Shown here piece after piece: positions 9,848 to 17,623 of a DNA stretch of 20,321 bases. Source of the stretch: Phoronis australis. Lineage: Eukaryota > Phoronida > Phoronidae. The position numbers and the translations under genes are program-made. Numbering within the stretch: position 1 is the stretch's first letter; each line of letters starts with the position of its first letter. The stretch lies in the NCBI GenBank assembly GCA_002633005.1, contig NMRA01000012.1, forward strand, positions 712,487 through 732,807, read 5' to 3'. The notes under the pieces were generated by a model. It was not told the origin of the DNA. It ran no database searches and worked only from the letters and a program-made list of their open reading frames with translations.

Positions 9848-10323
9848 TTATGCAGGGCCTCATCGACAAGTCTGTGTTTTCAGCCAAATGCTTACAAAAC
9901 TACTAAGTTTAAATTTATAGTATCTATTTTCTGAAAGTAAAAAGCCTGGTTAAATTGATTTTTGACTTTATATCAATCTGTCATTGATTGTGTCACATGA
10001 CAAAAAAGTAAGGAACAACCATTGCAAAACAACAGCATCAATAACACGACCGAATTTTGTTTTGACATAGTAAATGTTCTGTTCAAGCTGAAATCTCAAA
10101 AAACATTTTCTAAATAATCATTTTAACAGTAATTTTCATTTTATGAAACTTGATTTTTCCCTACAATTCACTGAGGTCATGAATCAAGTGTTAACAGTTT
10201 TGGAGAACACAGAACAGTGCACAAAGCATAGTATGCATTTCATTTGATTACGATCATCCATGTCTGAAATATGATGTTCCGATGTTATGTTAGCCAAATT
10301 TGGACACTTTTCTAGGGTCCTAC
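9848..10323 (+). repeat. Diverged dispersed repeat, copy 1 (about 480 bp)
   Basis: Matches 18498-18975 along its whole length in the same orientation: a shared TATGxAGGxCCT start, TATTTTCTGAAA, TATCAATCT, CAATTTTGTT, TCTCAAAAAA, TTTTCTAAAT, and a strong end ATATGATGTTCxGA...TTAGCCA and TTTGGACA...TTTTCTAGGGT. The two are nearly equal in length but have many substitutions, so this is an old family. No terminal repeats or coding frame seen. Confidence 0.8.
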
Positions 10324-10782
10324 CTGACCCTAATTAACAGCCTCACATTTTCTAGCCCCTATTCTTTACCACAGTAGGTTCACTTGGCTCTAAATTTGAA
10401 TTGTGACACTGGAGTGAACACTGTAGCGCTAAGCATATGAAATGACTCCAATGGCCACCGAGAAAAACAAAATTATCATGAAGCTTGTCTGAACAGGAGG
10501 CACGCTTCAAATAAAGTTCATACGATATCATTGGTCAATTTTCAGTCCAATACCGAGATAAGTTTTAGTGGTCTCAGGTTCCAGTCGAAATTTCAAAGTC
10601 TCAGTGCACGTAAACTCAAGACAGCTATGTCAAGCTATTGAACATAAATTTGTTTAACATCAACTTCAGGAATAATATTTTCCAAAATTGCTCTTTCTTC
10701 ATTTTACAAAGGCTTCTATCATTGTTGGCTACAATTTCTCAAACCATTGTCTGATGATAAGTTAGTATATGATATAGAAGTT
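10324..10782. other. Intron sequence, nothing recognised
   Basis: No feature recognised. Confidence 0.5.
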
Positions 10783-11002
10783 AACAACAGAAACGTGGAG
10801 CGTTGAAATGCGCCCACGAATGCACCGCAAACACAGTGCTTCTAAGGTTGTTTATTTGTTTCAAGAGGGCGAAAAAAAATCCAATCCATCTGAAAATGGG
10901 CACATGCCATCGCTTCTTTAATAGAAAGCTATTTAGCGAATTTCATAAAAATCTGTCAAGGAACTTCAGAGAAACAAAGGAAAACAAAAAATAATGAAAT
11001 TG

Positions 11003-11906
11003 CCACTTAGGGACACAGCCTTCATTGGATCCGCTTGAAAGACGTCGTCATCTGTTGTTAGCTTCATATAAATACAATTACTAAATTTAATAAAGATCCT
11101 GCAGTGAGTTTAGGAGATGCATCTATGGGCACAAAACAAAACAAAACTACCACTAGGAGGCGCTACAAAAGTCGAATGCATTATTGTCAACCGTTCTCTT
11201 CACACTGAAGACATATACCATATACCAATTTTCAAAGTCATCCTCAGAATGGTTTGGTTGATCGAGGGGTGGACCCCAAAAAACAAGACTCGAAAACAGG
11301 AATAATGGCCACTAGGTGGTGCAAAAGTTCCTCAATTCCATCCCAAAGCAGGAGGATAGCATCATCCCACCAATAAATGCCTATCTTCCAAACTTTCTGA
11401 TAATCCGTTGACGACCTTTGAAGATACAGAGGTAAGCCTAAAAAATGTAAATTGCCACTACTGGGCACACTGGTTGTCAGATCCGTCCGAAAGTTGTTGT
11501 CATCCATTGTTAGCATCGTATAAATACACTTGCTAAATTTAGCATAGATGCTGCAAACCATTTAGGAGATACAGCCATAGGCACAAAAAAAAACTGCCAC
11601 TAGCAGGCACCACAGTAGTCGAAGTCATTGGTAAATCATCGCCAGCTTCGTACTAAAAACATACATGCCAATTTTCACAATCATCCTTAGTGCGTTTGGT
11701 TGATAGAGGGGTGGACACCAAAAAACAGACCAAAAACAGTAAAAATGGCCACTAGGTGGCACAAACTATGTCAAATCCATCCAAAAATGGGAGGATAGCT
11801 TCATCTCACTAATAGGTGCCTATATTTCAAATTTTTTGAAAATATGTTGAGGACTTTGAAGATACAGAGGCAAACGTAAAAAACTAAAATTGCCACAAGG
11901 GGGCAC
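11003..11906 (+). repeat. Array of 7 CTCF-like motifs in element 2
   Basis: Starts are 11003 (B, degenerate), 11150 (C), 11309 (A), 11455 (B, degenerate), 11597 (C), 11749 (A) and 11893 (B, one mismatch). Spacings are 147, 159, 146, 142, 152 and 144 bp. Only 11749 fits CCASYAGRKGGC exactly; three others (11150, 11309, 11893) miss by one base. This copy is more decayed than element 1. Confidence 0.8.
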
Positions 11907-12012
11907 ACCGGTAGTCGGATCTGTCCAAAAGTTCGCTCATGCCGTCCCATCCAAGATAGGAACATACGTGCAAAATTCCATGAATGTACATCAAAACGTT
12001 TTGGAAATAGAG

Positions 12013-12067
12013 CAGCGGACGCCGGACGGACGCCGGACGGATGCCAGACGGACGCCGGACGGACGGA
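12013..12067 (+). repeat. GGACGCC/GGAC minisatellite of element 2
   Basis: About four units of the 11-bp GGACGGACGCC, ending in GGACGGA, directly before GATGACGGCATAATGCGTCC and the terminal hairpin. It is the counterpart of the GGAC tract at 5893-5932, expanded with a different unit. Confidence 0.9.
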
Positions 12068-12459
12068 GATGACGGCATAATGCGTCCACATATAAATATG
12101 TGGGTGCATAAAAATGGTAAAGCATTTATATGGCACAAGTTGTCTTTCATGGAGAATTGTGTGTCCAAAATTGGTGAGATTTGACCATATCTTTCATTTC
12201 TGCCAGTGACAGTACAAGAGTGAGTGATATCGAGGGCATTAAAACATTGTGATGTCCACTTATTAAAGTATGTGTACAGCAAGGACGGTAAAACTTCACC
12301 AATTTCAGACAAAAATAATTATCAAAATTGGCCTTTTATCACACTCCAAAAGCTTCTAACACTGTTGCGAATGGCCACAATTTAAAAAAAGCATTTGGTT
12401 TTGAGCAATGATAAGTGTGGTATGTGCCTGAGCCTCTGGTTATATCAACTTCAGCATTC

Positions 12460-12870
12460 ATTTCCACAGAATGGGCACCAGCATAATCATCCGAAAATCA
12501 GCAATTGCAATGCTGGTAGATATTAAGACTACAACAAAGAGAACTACAATTACCACTTGAGGGCACTGCACCAGACAGATCAATCTAATAATAGATACCA
12601 GTCATGCTCACCTTTAGTTAACAGAAATTTGTTTGCCAAAGCGATCCTTGAAGGGGTTGGTAGATAGAGAGTAGGATGTCAAAATTGATTATTAACCTAA
12701 ATATAATTGCCAATAGGGATATGGCACAAGGCCGAACTGTTTGAAAAATAGCCAAGTACTAAAAACTTATTTGCCAAATTTCATGAAGATTCTTCACCAA
12801 ACTTGGTAGATATTGAGACAAACACAAGAATCTGTAATAAAAGGGACATAGCAATGGTTGAAACTGCCCA
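12460..12870 (+). mobile_element. Decayed fragment of the core-repeat family
   Basis: Recognisable pieces in array order: CATCCGAAAAT-like sequence, TACCACTTGAGGGCACTGCA (a B-type motif at 12553), GGTTGGTAGATAGAGAG (compare GGTTTGGTTGATAGAG), AATTGCCAATAGGGATATGG and TTGCCAAATTTCATGAAGAT. The ends and the microsatellite are missing. It is far more diverged than its neighbour. Confidence 0.55.
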
Positions 12871-12968
12871 AAAATAAGATATTGAAAAAAACTAGAGAGA
12901 ATAACAGTATTCAGATGTGTTTGAATACACAACATCAGGCGTGTTGTGTATTCAGCTACATGCCAATT

Positions 12969-13000
12969 CATATCACCATATCACCATATCACCATATCAC
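12969..13000. repeat. 8-bp tandem repeat, four perfect copies
   Basis: Four exact copies of CATATCAC. Perfect copies in a short array suggest recent slippage. Confidence 0.97.
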
Positions 13001-13249
13001 GGACAATTAGTCACTGTTGCAAGCAAAGGCCATTAGCTTCAGAGTTAACTTACACAGAAAACTCATTTATACAATTAAGCCTAGAAAAAATAAGAAAGCT
13101 CAAATGATTAGCTACCTATATGACCACTACTGCTTCATGATCAAAGTATTTTTGCAGCTATGCAGGGCATACTAAACTTAACCAGTCCTCAATTTGGTGA
13201 CCTGCAGCTCGCTTATACGACCTCAATGTGTGTTTGATAACCTGGGAAT

Positions 13250-13715
13250 AATCCCAAGTCGCCACAAGTCGCCACAGTGAGTATCAAAGTCAGACAATTC
13301 ACCCAAAATTCATTTCAAAGTTTGTGTCTACTTACAAACTTTAAATTAATAACATTTTTTTCCTAGATTCAGTACCTTTGATTCGTAACTATTCCATTTA
13401 CTTCATGTAAACAGTGCACTTGCCACCCTCACATCAAACGCGCTTAAATTACAACAGGAATTAAACAGACGGAAGTTGGAATTGTCGGGCAAGATTGGAT
13501 CATGAAACACGCTCCTCCAGTGTATACGAATACATGTCTTTTGGTAAGAGGAATTGAGTTAGAGATTGAATGGTGCATATTTACGGTAGAAATGGAATAG
13601 GTCTGCTTAATTTTTCAATAACGCTGACATCGGCACGTTTTTATGGTTGTCGACCACATTTGGAATCTGTATTTGGCGACCTGGGATTTTTACTAATTCA
13701 CAACTGGCGACTTGG
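13250..13715. repeat. Region bounded by inverted CCAAGTCGCCA repeats
   Basis: ATCCCAAGTCGCCA at 13251-13264 is inverse to TTGGCGACCTGGGAT at 13672-13686 (one mismatch), and CCAAGTCGCCA is perfectly inverse to TGGCGACTTGG at 13705-13715. The arms could be ends of a small DNA transposon of about 0.45 kb. No target duplication was found by eye. Confidence 0.45.
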
Positions 13716-13877
13716 CATTAAGCTTAACTTCGAGCACTTAAAACGGTTATGGAAATGAATAATTAGTAATTCTTTGCCTAGTAAGTAGTACTTTTTTAGT
13801 ATTTATAGTAACTGCTGGCCTAATAACAACAAAGCAGCTTCGCAGCTTCCTTGAGCTTACTAAACTTAACGGTTATG

Positions 13878-13926
13878 GAATTAGAATAATTAAGTAACAA
13901 TTAAGAATTACTTATTATTCTAATTC
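13878..13926. repeat. Strong AT-rich hairpin
   Basis: GAATTAGAATAATTAAGTA (13878-13896) pairs with TACTTATTATTCTAATTC (13909-13926), with a single bulged T and a 12-nt loop. The adjacent sequence ACGGTTATGGAA also occurs at about 13742, so the area has undergone local duplication. Confidence 0.9.
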
Positions 13927-14684
13927 TAACTTTAAAAGTTATTAAAGAAACTGCTTTACCTAGAGGATAAGCTCTAAATACATGAAATCTTCAATAGCTA
14001 ATTGACAATCAAAGTAGCAGCATATTTTTCAAATCCTTGTTGATCCCAAAAATGTGTTAAGCGCACTGAAATAATGTCTATCCGGTATCCATTTGACTGT
14101 TTTTTTGTTCTTCTTAAAAATCACAATATTTACAGTTTACCCTAGTGAAAATGTTAGTAGGAAATTAATGTACATTGTTTTGGTATTATTTTGCATTTAT
14201 TAAAGGTAGGGCCCTTAACTAAAGTGGTGATGGAGTCATTTTTGAGAGTGAATTTAAGGCCTAAGTTTCATTAGAATAAACCAGACAATGATTTTAACAA
14301 AATGGAATAACGATTGAACAGTTATCAGTTTTTGAGAAAAAAATACCATATCTGTGGAAGTTGCATCAAAGATTTGAATTACGGGCTTGATAAATGGTAA
14401 CAATGAAAGATCACACTTAAAGAGGTGATATTCTTGAAGACGAACGTATGAAGTCACTTCAAGACCAGGAGCCACGACCATTGACACTTGAAGTCCTCCA
14501 AACTTACGCAACACCCATCGAGTAGGTTTGAATTTCACATGATATGACTGGTCACCTTTTGGGTAGAAAAGTAATTGGTGGTCCTACATCCAGTTGTTGA
14601 TATATCACCTGGCAACTGTTTACTTTTCCTCTTGTTAATGATGCAATAGACTGGCACATTCCGTTAAAACGACAGCTTTTGACT
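13927..14684. other. Intron sequence, nothing recognised
   Basis: AT-rich; no gene or element recognised. Confidence 0.5.
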
Positions 14685-14697
14685 TAGGCCACTTACT

Positions 14698-14970
14698 AAG
14701 GGTAAGATGCCCACTACTAAGTCTGATTGGATTTCTGTGTTAGACCAGTGGTCCCGATGGTTCAGAGGTTAGAGCATCTGCACGGTTAGCAGAAGGTCCT
14801 GGGTTCGAGTCCAGGTCGGGGGCAGAAATCTTTCCAGACTTATATTCAATAGGTCACATGATGTGGCCAACATATGGCGTGCAGGCAAGACTTAAATGCT
14901 TGCAACGTATTTTCTACACTATATTGAGATTGACATATTTACATACCCTACCATTCAGAAATTAATCTAG
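14698..14970 (+). mobile_element. tRNA-derived SINE inserted in an older repeat
   Basis: It carries a tRNA-like head (14751-14822) with pol III boxes. The two sides resemble the single sequence at 15668-15718: TAGGCCACTTACT occurs at 14685-14697 and 15668-15680, and CTTGTTCC(T/C)...ACTCAGAT(T/A)AGA follows at 14972 and 15697. The gap between these anchors is about 270 bp here and 16 bp there. The simplest reading is insertion of a roughly 257-bp element into this copy. No target duplication was confirmed. Confidence 0.6.
14751..14822 (+). ncRNA. tRNA-like SINE head with A and B boxes
   Basis: The sequence folds as a cloverleaf: acceptor GTCCCGA with TCGGGGG (six of seven pairs, one wobble), D stem GTTC/GAGC, a perfect anticodon stem TCTGC/GCAGA and a T arm around TTCGAGT. 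The A box is TGGTTCAGAGG (14758-14768) and the B box GGTTCGAGTCC (14802-14812). Position 33 is C instead of the universal T, the loop would give anticodon GGT, and the T stem has a G-A mismatch. These defects, and the insertion context, point to a SINE head rather than a working tRNA gene. Confidence 0.75.
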
Positions 14971-15100
14971 TCTTGTTCCTCACTCAGATTAGACATGATT
15001 TCTAGGCTTGTCACAAACAGTTTGTTACAGCTTCACACAAGGTTCATTAAGTCGATTGTCACAGCACGTTAGTGTCAGTTGCTGAAGCAGTATTTCAGTC
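14971..15100 (+). repeat. Older dispersed repeat, copy hit by the SINE
   Basis: Similar to 15697-15790 in the same orientation: TTGTTCC(T/C)...CTCAG, later CATTAAGTCGATTGTCA against CATAAAGTTGGTTGTCA, and TTAGTGTCAGTTGC against TTAGTTTCAGTTGC. The family is unidentified. Confidence 0.55.
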
Positions 15101-15490
15101 ACGAGAATTTCAGGCATATTAAAAGAACATACTCTTATGGGTTAGTGTTCTGCGTACCTCACACTCCTGAAATTTACACATTTTCAATTTTAAACACTCA
15201 AACTCATCTTAACGCTCACATCCAAACCTAAAGCCATGACAACCTAAATCCAATAATTCAAAACAAAGGGTAAGAACATGACCACCTCGTTTGGGAAGTG
15301 CAACTATACCTCTGAAGGCAGCAATAATTGTTTCTTGCAGGAGTCCGTCATTTCGCGAATCACTTTTTCTCCACTGAATAACAGGCATCAAACTGGTTCT
15401 CAAAACACATAACCCAAGAAATGACTATTGCCGAGAAAGTTGCTTTGACAGCAAACTGAGAAGAAAATGCCCTAGGTCTAGAGAAAAAAA

Positions 15491-15561
15491 CTCATCAACA
15501 ATCAATAGCTCATCAAGGAACAATGACTCATCCAGGAACAATAGCTTATTAAGACAGGTGA
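15491..15561. repeat. 18-bp minisatellite, about four copies
   Basis: Units CTCATCAACAATCAATAG, CTCATCAAGGAACAATGA, CTCATCCAGGAACAATAG and a diverged partial. In-frame stops exclude a coding role. Confidence 0.85.
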
Positions 15562-15667
15562 CTGACTCCACTCGTCATGGTGTAGTATCTAAAGGCTTAA
15601 TTTCGCCACTGAACTCTCGTACTTATGGAGGAATAAACTCCGGTCTTGCATAAAAAATTTTTTGAAT

Positions 15668-15790
15668 TAGGCCACTTACTGACCAGTCTCATGTGACTTG
15701 TTCCTTACTCAGATAAGAACTGACAGGTGGTGATTGCTTAAACCATGCCCATAAAGTTGGTTGTCAGTGGGTTAGTTTCAGTTGCCATGG
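15668..15790 (+). repeat. Older dispersed repeat, uninterrupted copy
   Basis: Partner of the flanks at 14685-14697 and 14971-15100. It serves as the empty-site comparison for the SINE insertion. Confidence 0.55.
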
Positions 15791-16069
15791 CGATAGAGAC
15801 ACGGGGAGAATTCCATGCAGTCTGTTGTTATTGTTGAGTTCGAGCACAGGATAAGATAACTTTGCTTTGGAAGAGCAAAAAAGCCTATGAGGAAAGTTGA
15901 CATTTTTATTTCCAGAACATGGTTTGCCATATCTTTTGAGGGCCTTTCATACTCACGTCGACGCGTTGATGGTTTGGGGAGTTGCGGTCAGTATGAACGC
16001 TGAACTCCGGTCCTGGAGCGCAGTTAACAGCTCCAGTTGACATCGCAGTTAACAGGTGGATTTAAGCCC

Positions 16070-16085
16070 GCAGCGTCGACGCTGC
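16070..16085. repeat. 16-bp perfect palindrome inside the MITE
   Basis: GCAGCGTCGACGCTGC. The core CGTCGACG recurs near both ends of the element (about 15956 and 16396), so it is likely a repeated subterminal motif. Confidence 0.95.
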
Positions 16086-16115
16086 AGTGCAGCATGAACG
16101 CTTAACTCCGGTCCA

Positions 16116-16312
16116 ATCGAAGTTATCGCCAGGTGCCACTGTTATTGTCAACAGTTACAATGTAGTGCCGTCACTAATAACTATTAATTTTTTGCTCTAA
16201 TGATAACCAATCGATTTAATGAGTTTAATGTCATTTAGCACATTTAAATGTTCCCAAATTGTCACATTGAAAAAAATCTTAGCGTGCAGCACTACCTTGC
16301 GATAACTTCGAT
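16116..16312. repeat. 14-bp inverted repeat inside the MITE
   Basis: ATCGAAGTTATCGC (16116-16129) is the exact inverse of GCGATAACTTCGAT (16299-16312). A related pair, CTTCGAT and ATCGAAG, lies at 16337-16361. Confidence 0.95.
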
Positions 16313-16590
16313 GACGTCAGCGTCACCAACCCTTTACTTCGATGGTCATTAACTATCGAAGCCAGTATGAACGGTTCAGTTTACTGCGCTGTTTACGTCG
16401 ACGCTCCGCTCAGACCGGAGTTAGTCAATATGAAAGGGCCTTAAAACTTAATTTAACAAAGAACAGCAAGAGCTGTATGACTATCAAGAGTTCAGGATGG
16501 CAAAATGGAAGTTATTTGACACAGAAATAGCTGTGAAAAACTTTTTACTCCGCAATGGCGAACTTGAAAAACCTTTTCACACCGACTTAC

Positions 16591-16698
16591 CGGACACAGA
16601 TAACTTCTCAAATTCTGTGGGGAGATTTTTCTGTAGCCATTCTTTGCACTTGTCTGGGCTAGGAGTGTATTCGCAGAACTCGAGAGGCAAGGAACAAA
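16591..16698 (-). CDS. DENR: DENR coding exon 2 (zinc-site second half)
   Basis: The exon encodes residues 33-68 with split codons at both ends (phase 1 in and out). It reads VCSLPLEFCEYTPSPDKC followed by KEWLQKNLPTEFEKL, which parallels vertebrate DENR almost residue for residue and supplies zinc cysteines 34, 41 and 50. The acceptor is TGGTTTCAG and follows a pyrimidine-rich run; the donor is the near-consensus GTAAGT. A 501-bp MITE (15940-16440) begins only about 150 bp past the donor, so the long intron's 5' end has been a transposon landing site without damage to the splice site. Confidence 0.96.
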
Positions 16699-17526
16699 CT
16701 GAAACCATGACAACAAGACATTGGAAAAGATTTAACAAGGAAGATTTAAAATGCAGCATTGTCTTTTGCAATGAGTTTTCAGTCTAGCATTAGTTTATTC
16801 CGTCTTTACAGAACAAAAACATTGTAGAAAGAGTTAGTTGGAGCTGCATTGTACCCTGCTAAAATCAAAATAGAATTAGACCTTCGCACTCTCATAAAAT
16901 CATATTCCTGACCAACACGAAGATCAAAATCCACCATCGACTTGAGAGTTTGTTTGCCTTAGAGTTTATTGGGGTCGGCGAACCTTGCAATTGGGAATTC
17001 GAAAATGGCGCTTGCATACATTGCCTTTGACTTGAGCTGCCAGCTCAGTAACAATTCAAAATCAGATGACCCTGGTAATTTTTAAATGGTAATTGAAGCG
17101 TTTTGGTTAAGGACTCAACACTGACAGCCAAACAGTGTCGAAATGTCACTTTAACCAAAGAATCTTGTAGCGCAACATTACCATTTTTGTTGCAACTGCT
17201 TATTGTCTTTCTGTAAATCAAGCAATAATACAAAATTATGCATTACATCCTAATCCATTTGAGTATCATGACAAACAAGTACCTCAAAATTTTGGTTATG
17301 ATGCCAATCAGCTAACACGAACACTAGATCAATATCTGACCTAGAATTTGTGAAAATAGGCCCATGGACAGATATTTGGAAAATGACCTTTCAAAAACAT
17401 TAAATGAAACCAAATATATGCCCGGGCATATTTTTGGAAAGGGGGGGGGAGCGTATTTTCGAAAACTGTATCCACTACGTGCTAACTCTGGCTTTCAATT
17501 GAATACACAAACTCCCCAATACATAC
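16699..17526 (-). other. DENR intron 1 (828 bp)
   Basis: Bounded by GTATGT and TTTCAG in phase 1. It includes a GC-richer patch near 16970-17050 and a 28-bp near-palindrome at 17410-17437. No second exon recognised. Confidence 0.9.
17410..17437. repeat. 28-bp near-perfect palindrome
   Basis: 13 of 14 pairs match. The centre is the perfect 16-mer ATATGCCCGGGCATAT and the outer arms are CCAAA and TTTGG. A G-run follows at about 17440. Confidence 0.97.
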
Positions 17527-17623
17527 CTCCACAATACACAACTTTAAGAGGGTAGGTGACGCCATCTATTGGGCAGGCCTGTGGCAAGAACCTGTTGTCT
17601 TCTGCTGCTTCTGATCCTGCCAT
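17527..17623 (-). CDS. DENR: DENR coding exon 1 (start codon, first half of zinc site)
   Basis: The exon encodes residues 1-32 plus the first base of codon 33. It begins MAGSEAAEDN and ends in YPLKVVYCG, which matches the conserved DENR segment before the zinc site. The ATG (complement of 17621-17623) is the first in-frame methionine and gives an N-terminus about as long as in vertebrate DENR. The donor is GTATGT in phase 1 and splits the CxxC motif between C31-G32 and C34. The six bases before the ATG are GCTTCAG read as a possible splice acceptor with a modest pyrimidine stretch upstream, so the coding exon may start exactly at the ATG after a 5' UTR intron. If it is not spliced there, an out-of-frame ATG lies 10 nt upstream (see findings). 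The exon boundary on the 3' side is secure; the 5' side is not. Confidence 0.92.

Larger units (their letters stand above)
10783..12114 (+). mobile_element. Core-repeat transposon 2 (Helentron/HINE- or MITE-like), (ABC)2-AB
   Basis: Same family and orientation as the element at 4244-5977. The left end has GGAGCGTTGAAATGCGCCCA and the right end has the hairpin CCACATAT-AA-ATATGTGG (12086-12103), then GGTGCATAAAAA. The first A module has lost its motif (near 10860-10870). The rest runs B-C-A-B-C-A-B, one A-B-C block fewer than element 1, which explains the roughly 400-bp length difference. No transposase is encoded. Confidence 0.8.
15940..16440. mobile_element. TTAA-type (piggyBac-like) MITE, 501 bp
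   Basis: The left end is GGGCCTTTCATA and the right end, inverted, is GGCCCTTTCATA. With flanks the 21-bp ends differ at four positions. The right flank is TTAA (16441-16444) and the left is TTGA (15936-15939), so a TTAA target duplication with one mutation fits, as in the piggyBac superfamily. Subterminal repeats of AGTATGAACG...AACTCCGGTC occur near 15991, 16092 and, inverted, at about 16414-16440. The interior has a 16-bp palindrome and a 14-bp inverted repeat. It has no coding capacity and sits about 150 bp from exon 2 of DENR. Confidence 0.75.
2632..16590 (-). other. DENR intron 2 (about 13.96 kb, repeat-filled)
   Basis: Lies between the GTAAGT donor after exon 2 and the TTCTAG acceptor before exon 3. 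Its ends have matching phase (1), and the joined protein aligns to DENR without a gap that would call for another exon. It contains nearly all the mobile elements and arrays in this window. Unassigned stretches are noted separately. Confidence 0.88.
1128..17623 (-). other. DENR: DENR homologue gene, coding span (5 coding exons)
   Basis: The spliced coding sequence (97+108+186+140+45 nt) gives 191 residues; the human protein is about 198. DENR forms a cytosolic heterodimer with MCT-1 that binds the 40S subunit and supports re-initiation after short upstream ORFs and removal of deacylated tRNA. Seen here: cysteines at residues 31, 34, 41 and 50 (C-x2-C-x6-C-x8-C, the family's zinc site), an acidic then Lys/Arg/Gly-rich linker (about 78-101), and a SUI1 domain (about 116-177) with the ITGEDE segment and an EKWP ending. 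A short acidic tail ends in GDKKA. All four introns are GT-AG: donors GTATGT, GTAAGT, GTGAGT and GTGAGA, phases 1, 1, 1 and 0. The reading frame joins without frameshift or stop, so the gene looks intact. Untranslated exons and the promoter are not resolved. Homology is by recognition, not by a database search. Confidence 0.95.

Noticed and set aside
14751-14822. Functional tRNA gene (anticodon GGT).
   Set aside because: C at position 33, a mismatch in the T stem and one in the acceptor stem, and the insertion context favour a SINE head.
2632-16590. An additional DENR coding exon inside the long intron.
   Set aside because: Exons 2 and 3 join in phase and the linker length is already near that of the family; no candidate with flanking splice sites and matching content was found by eye.
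16981-17090. Short plus-strand frame starting ATGGCGCTTGC (about 25 codons) as a gene start.
   Set aside because: Very short, lies inside DENR intron 1, and has no homology or convincing splice continuation.
17561-17572. CTCF-like CCAATAGATGGC in DENR exon 1 (minus strand).
   Set aside because: One mismatch inside coding sequence, isolated, and without the transposon flanks; best explained by chance.
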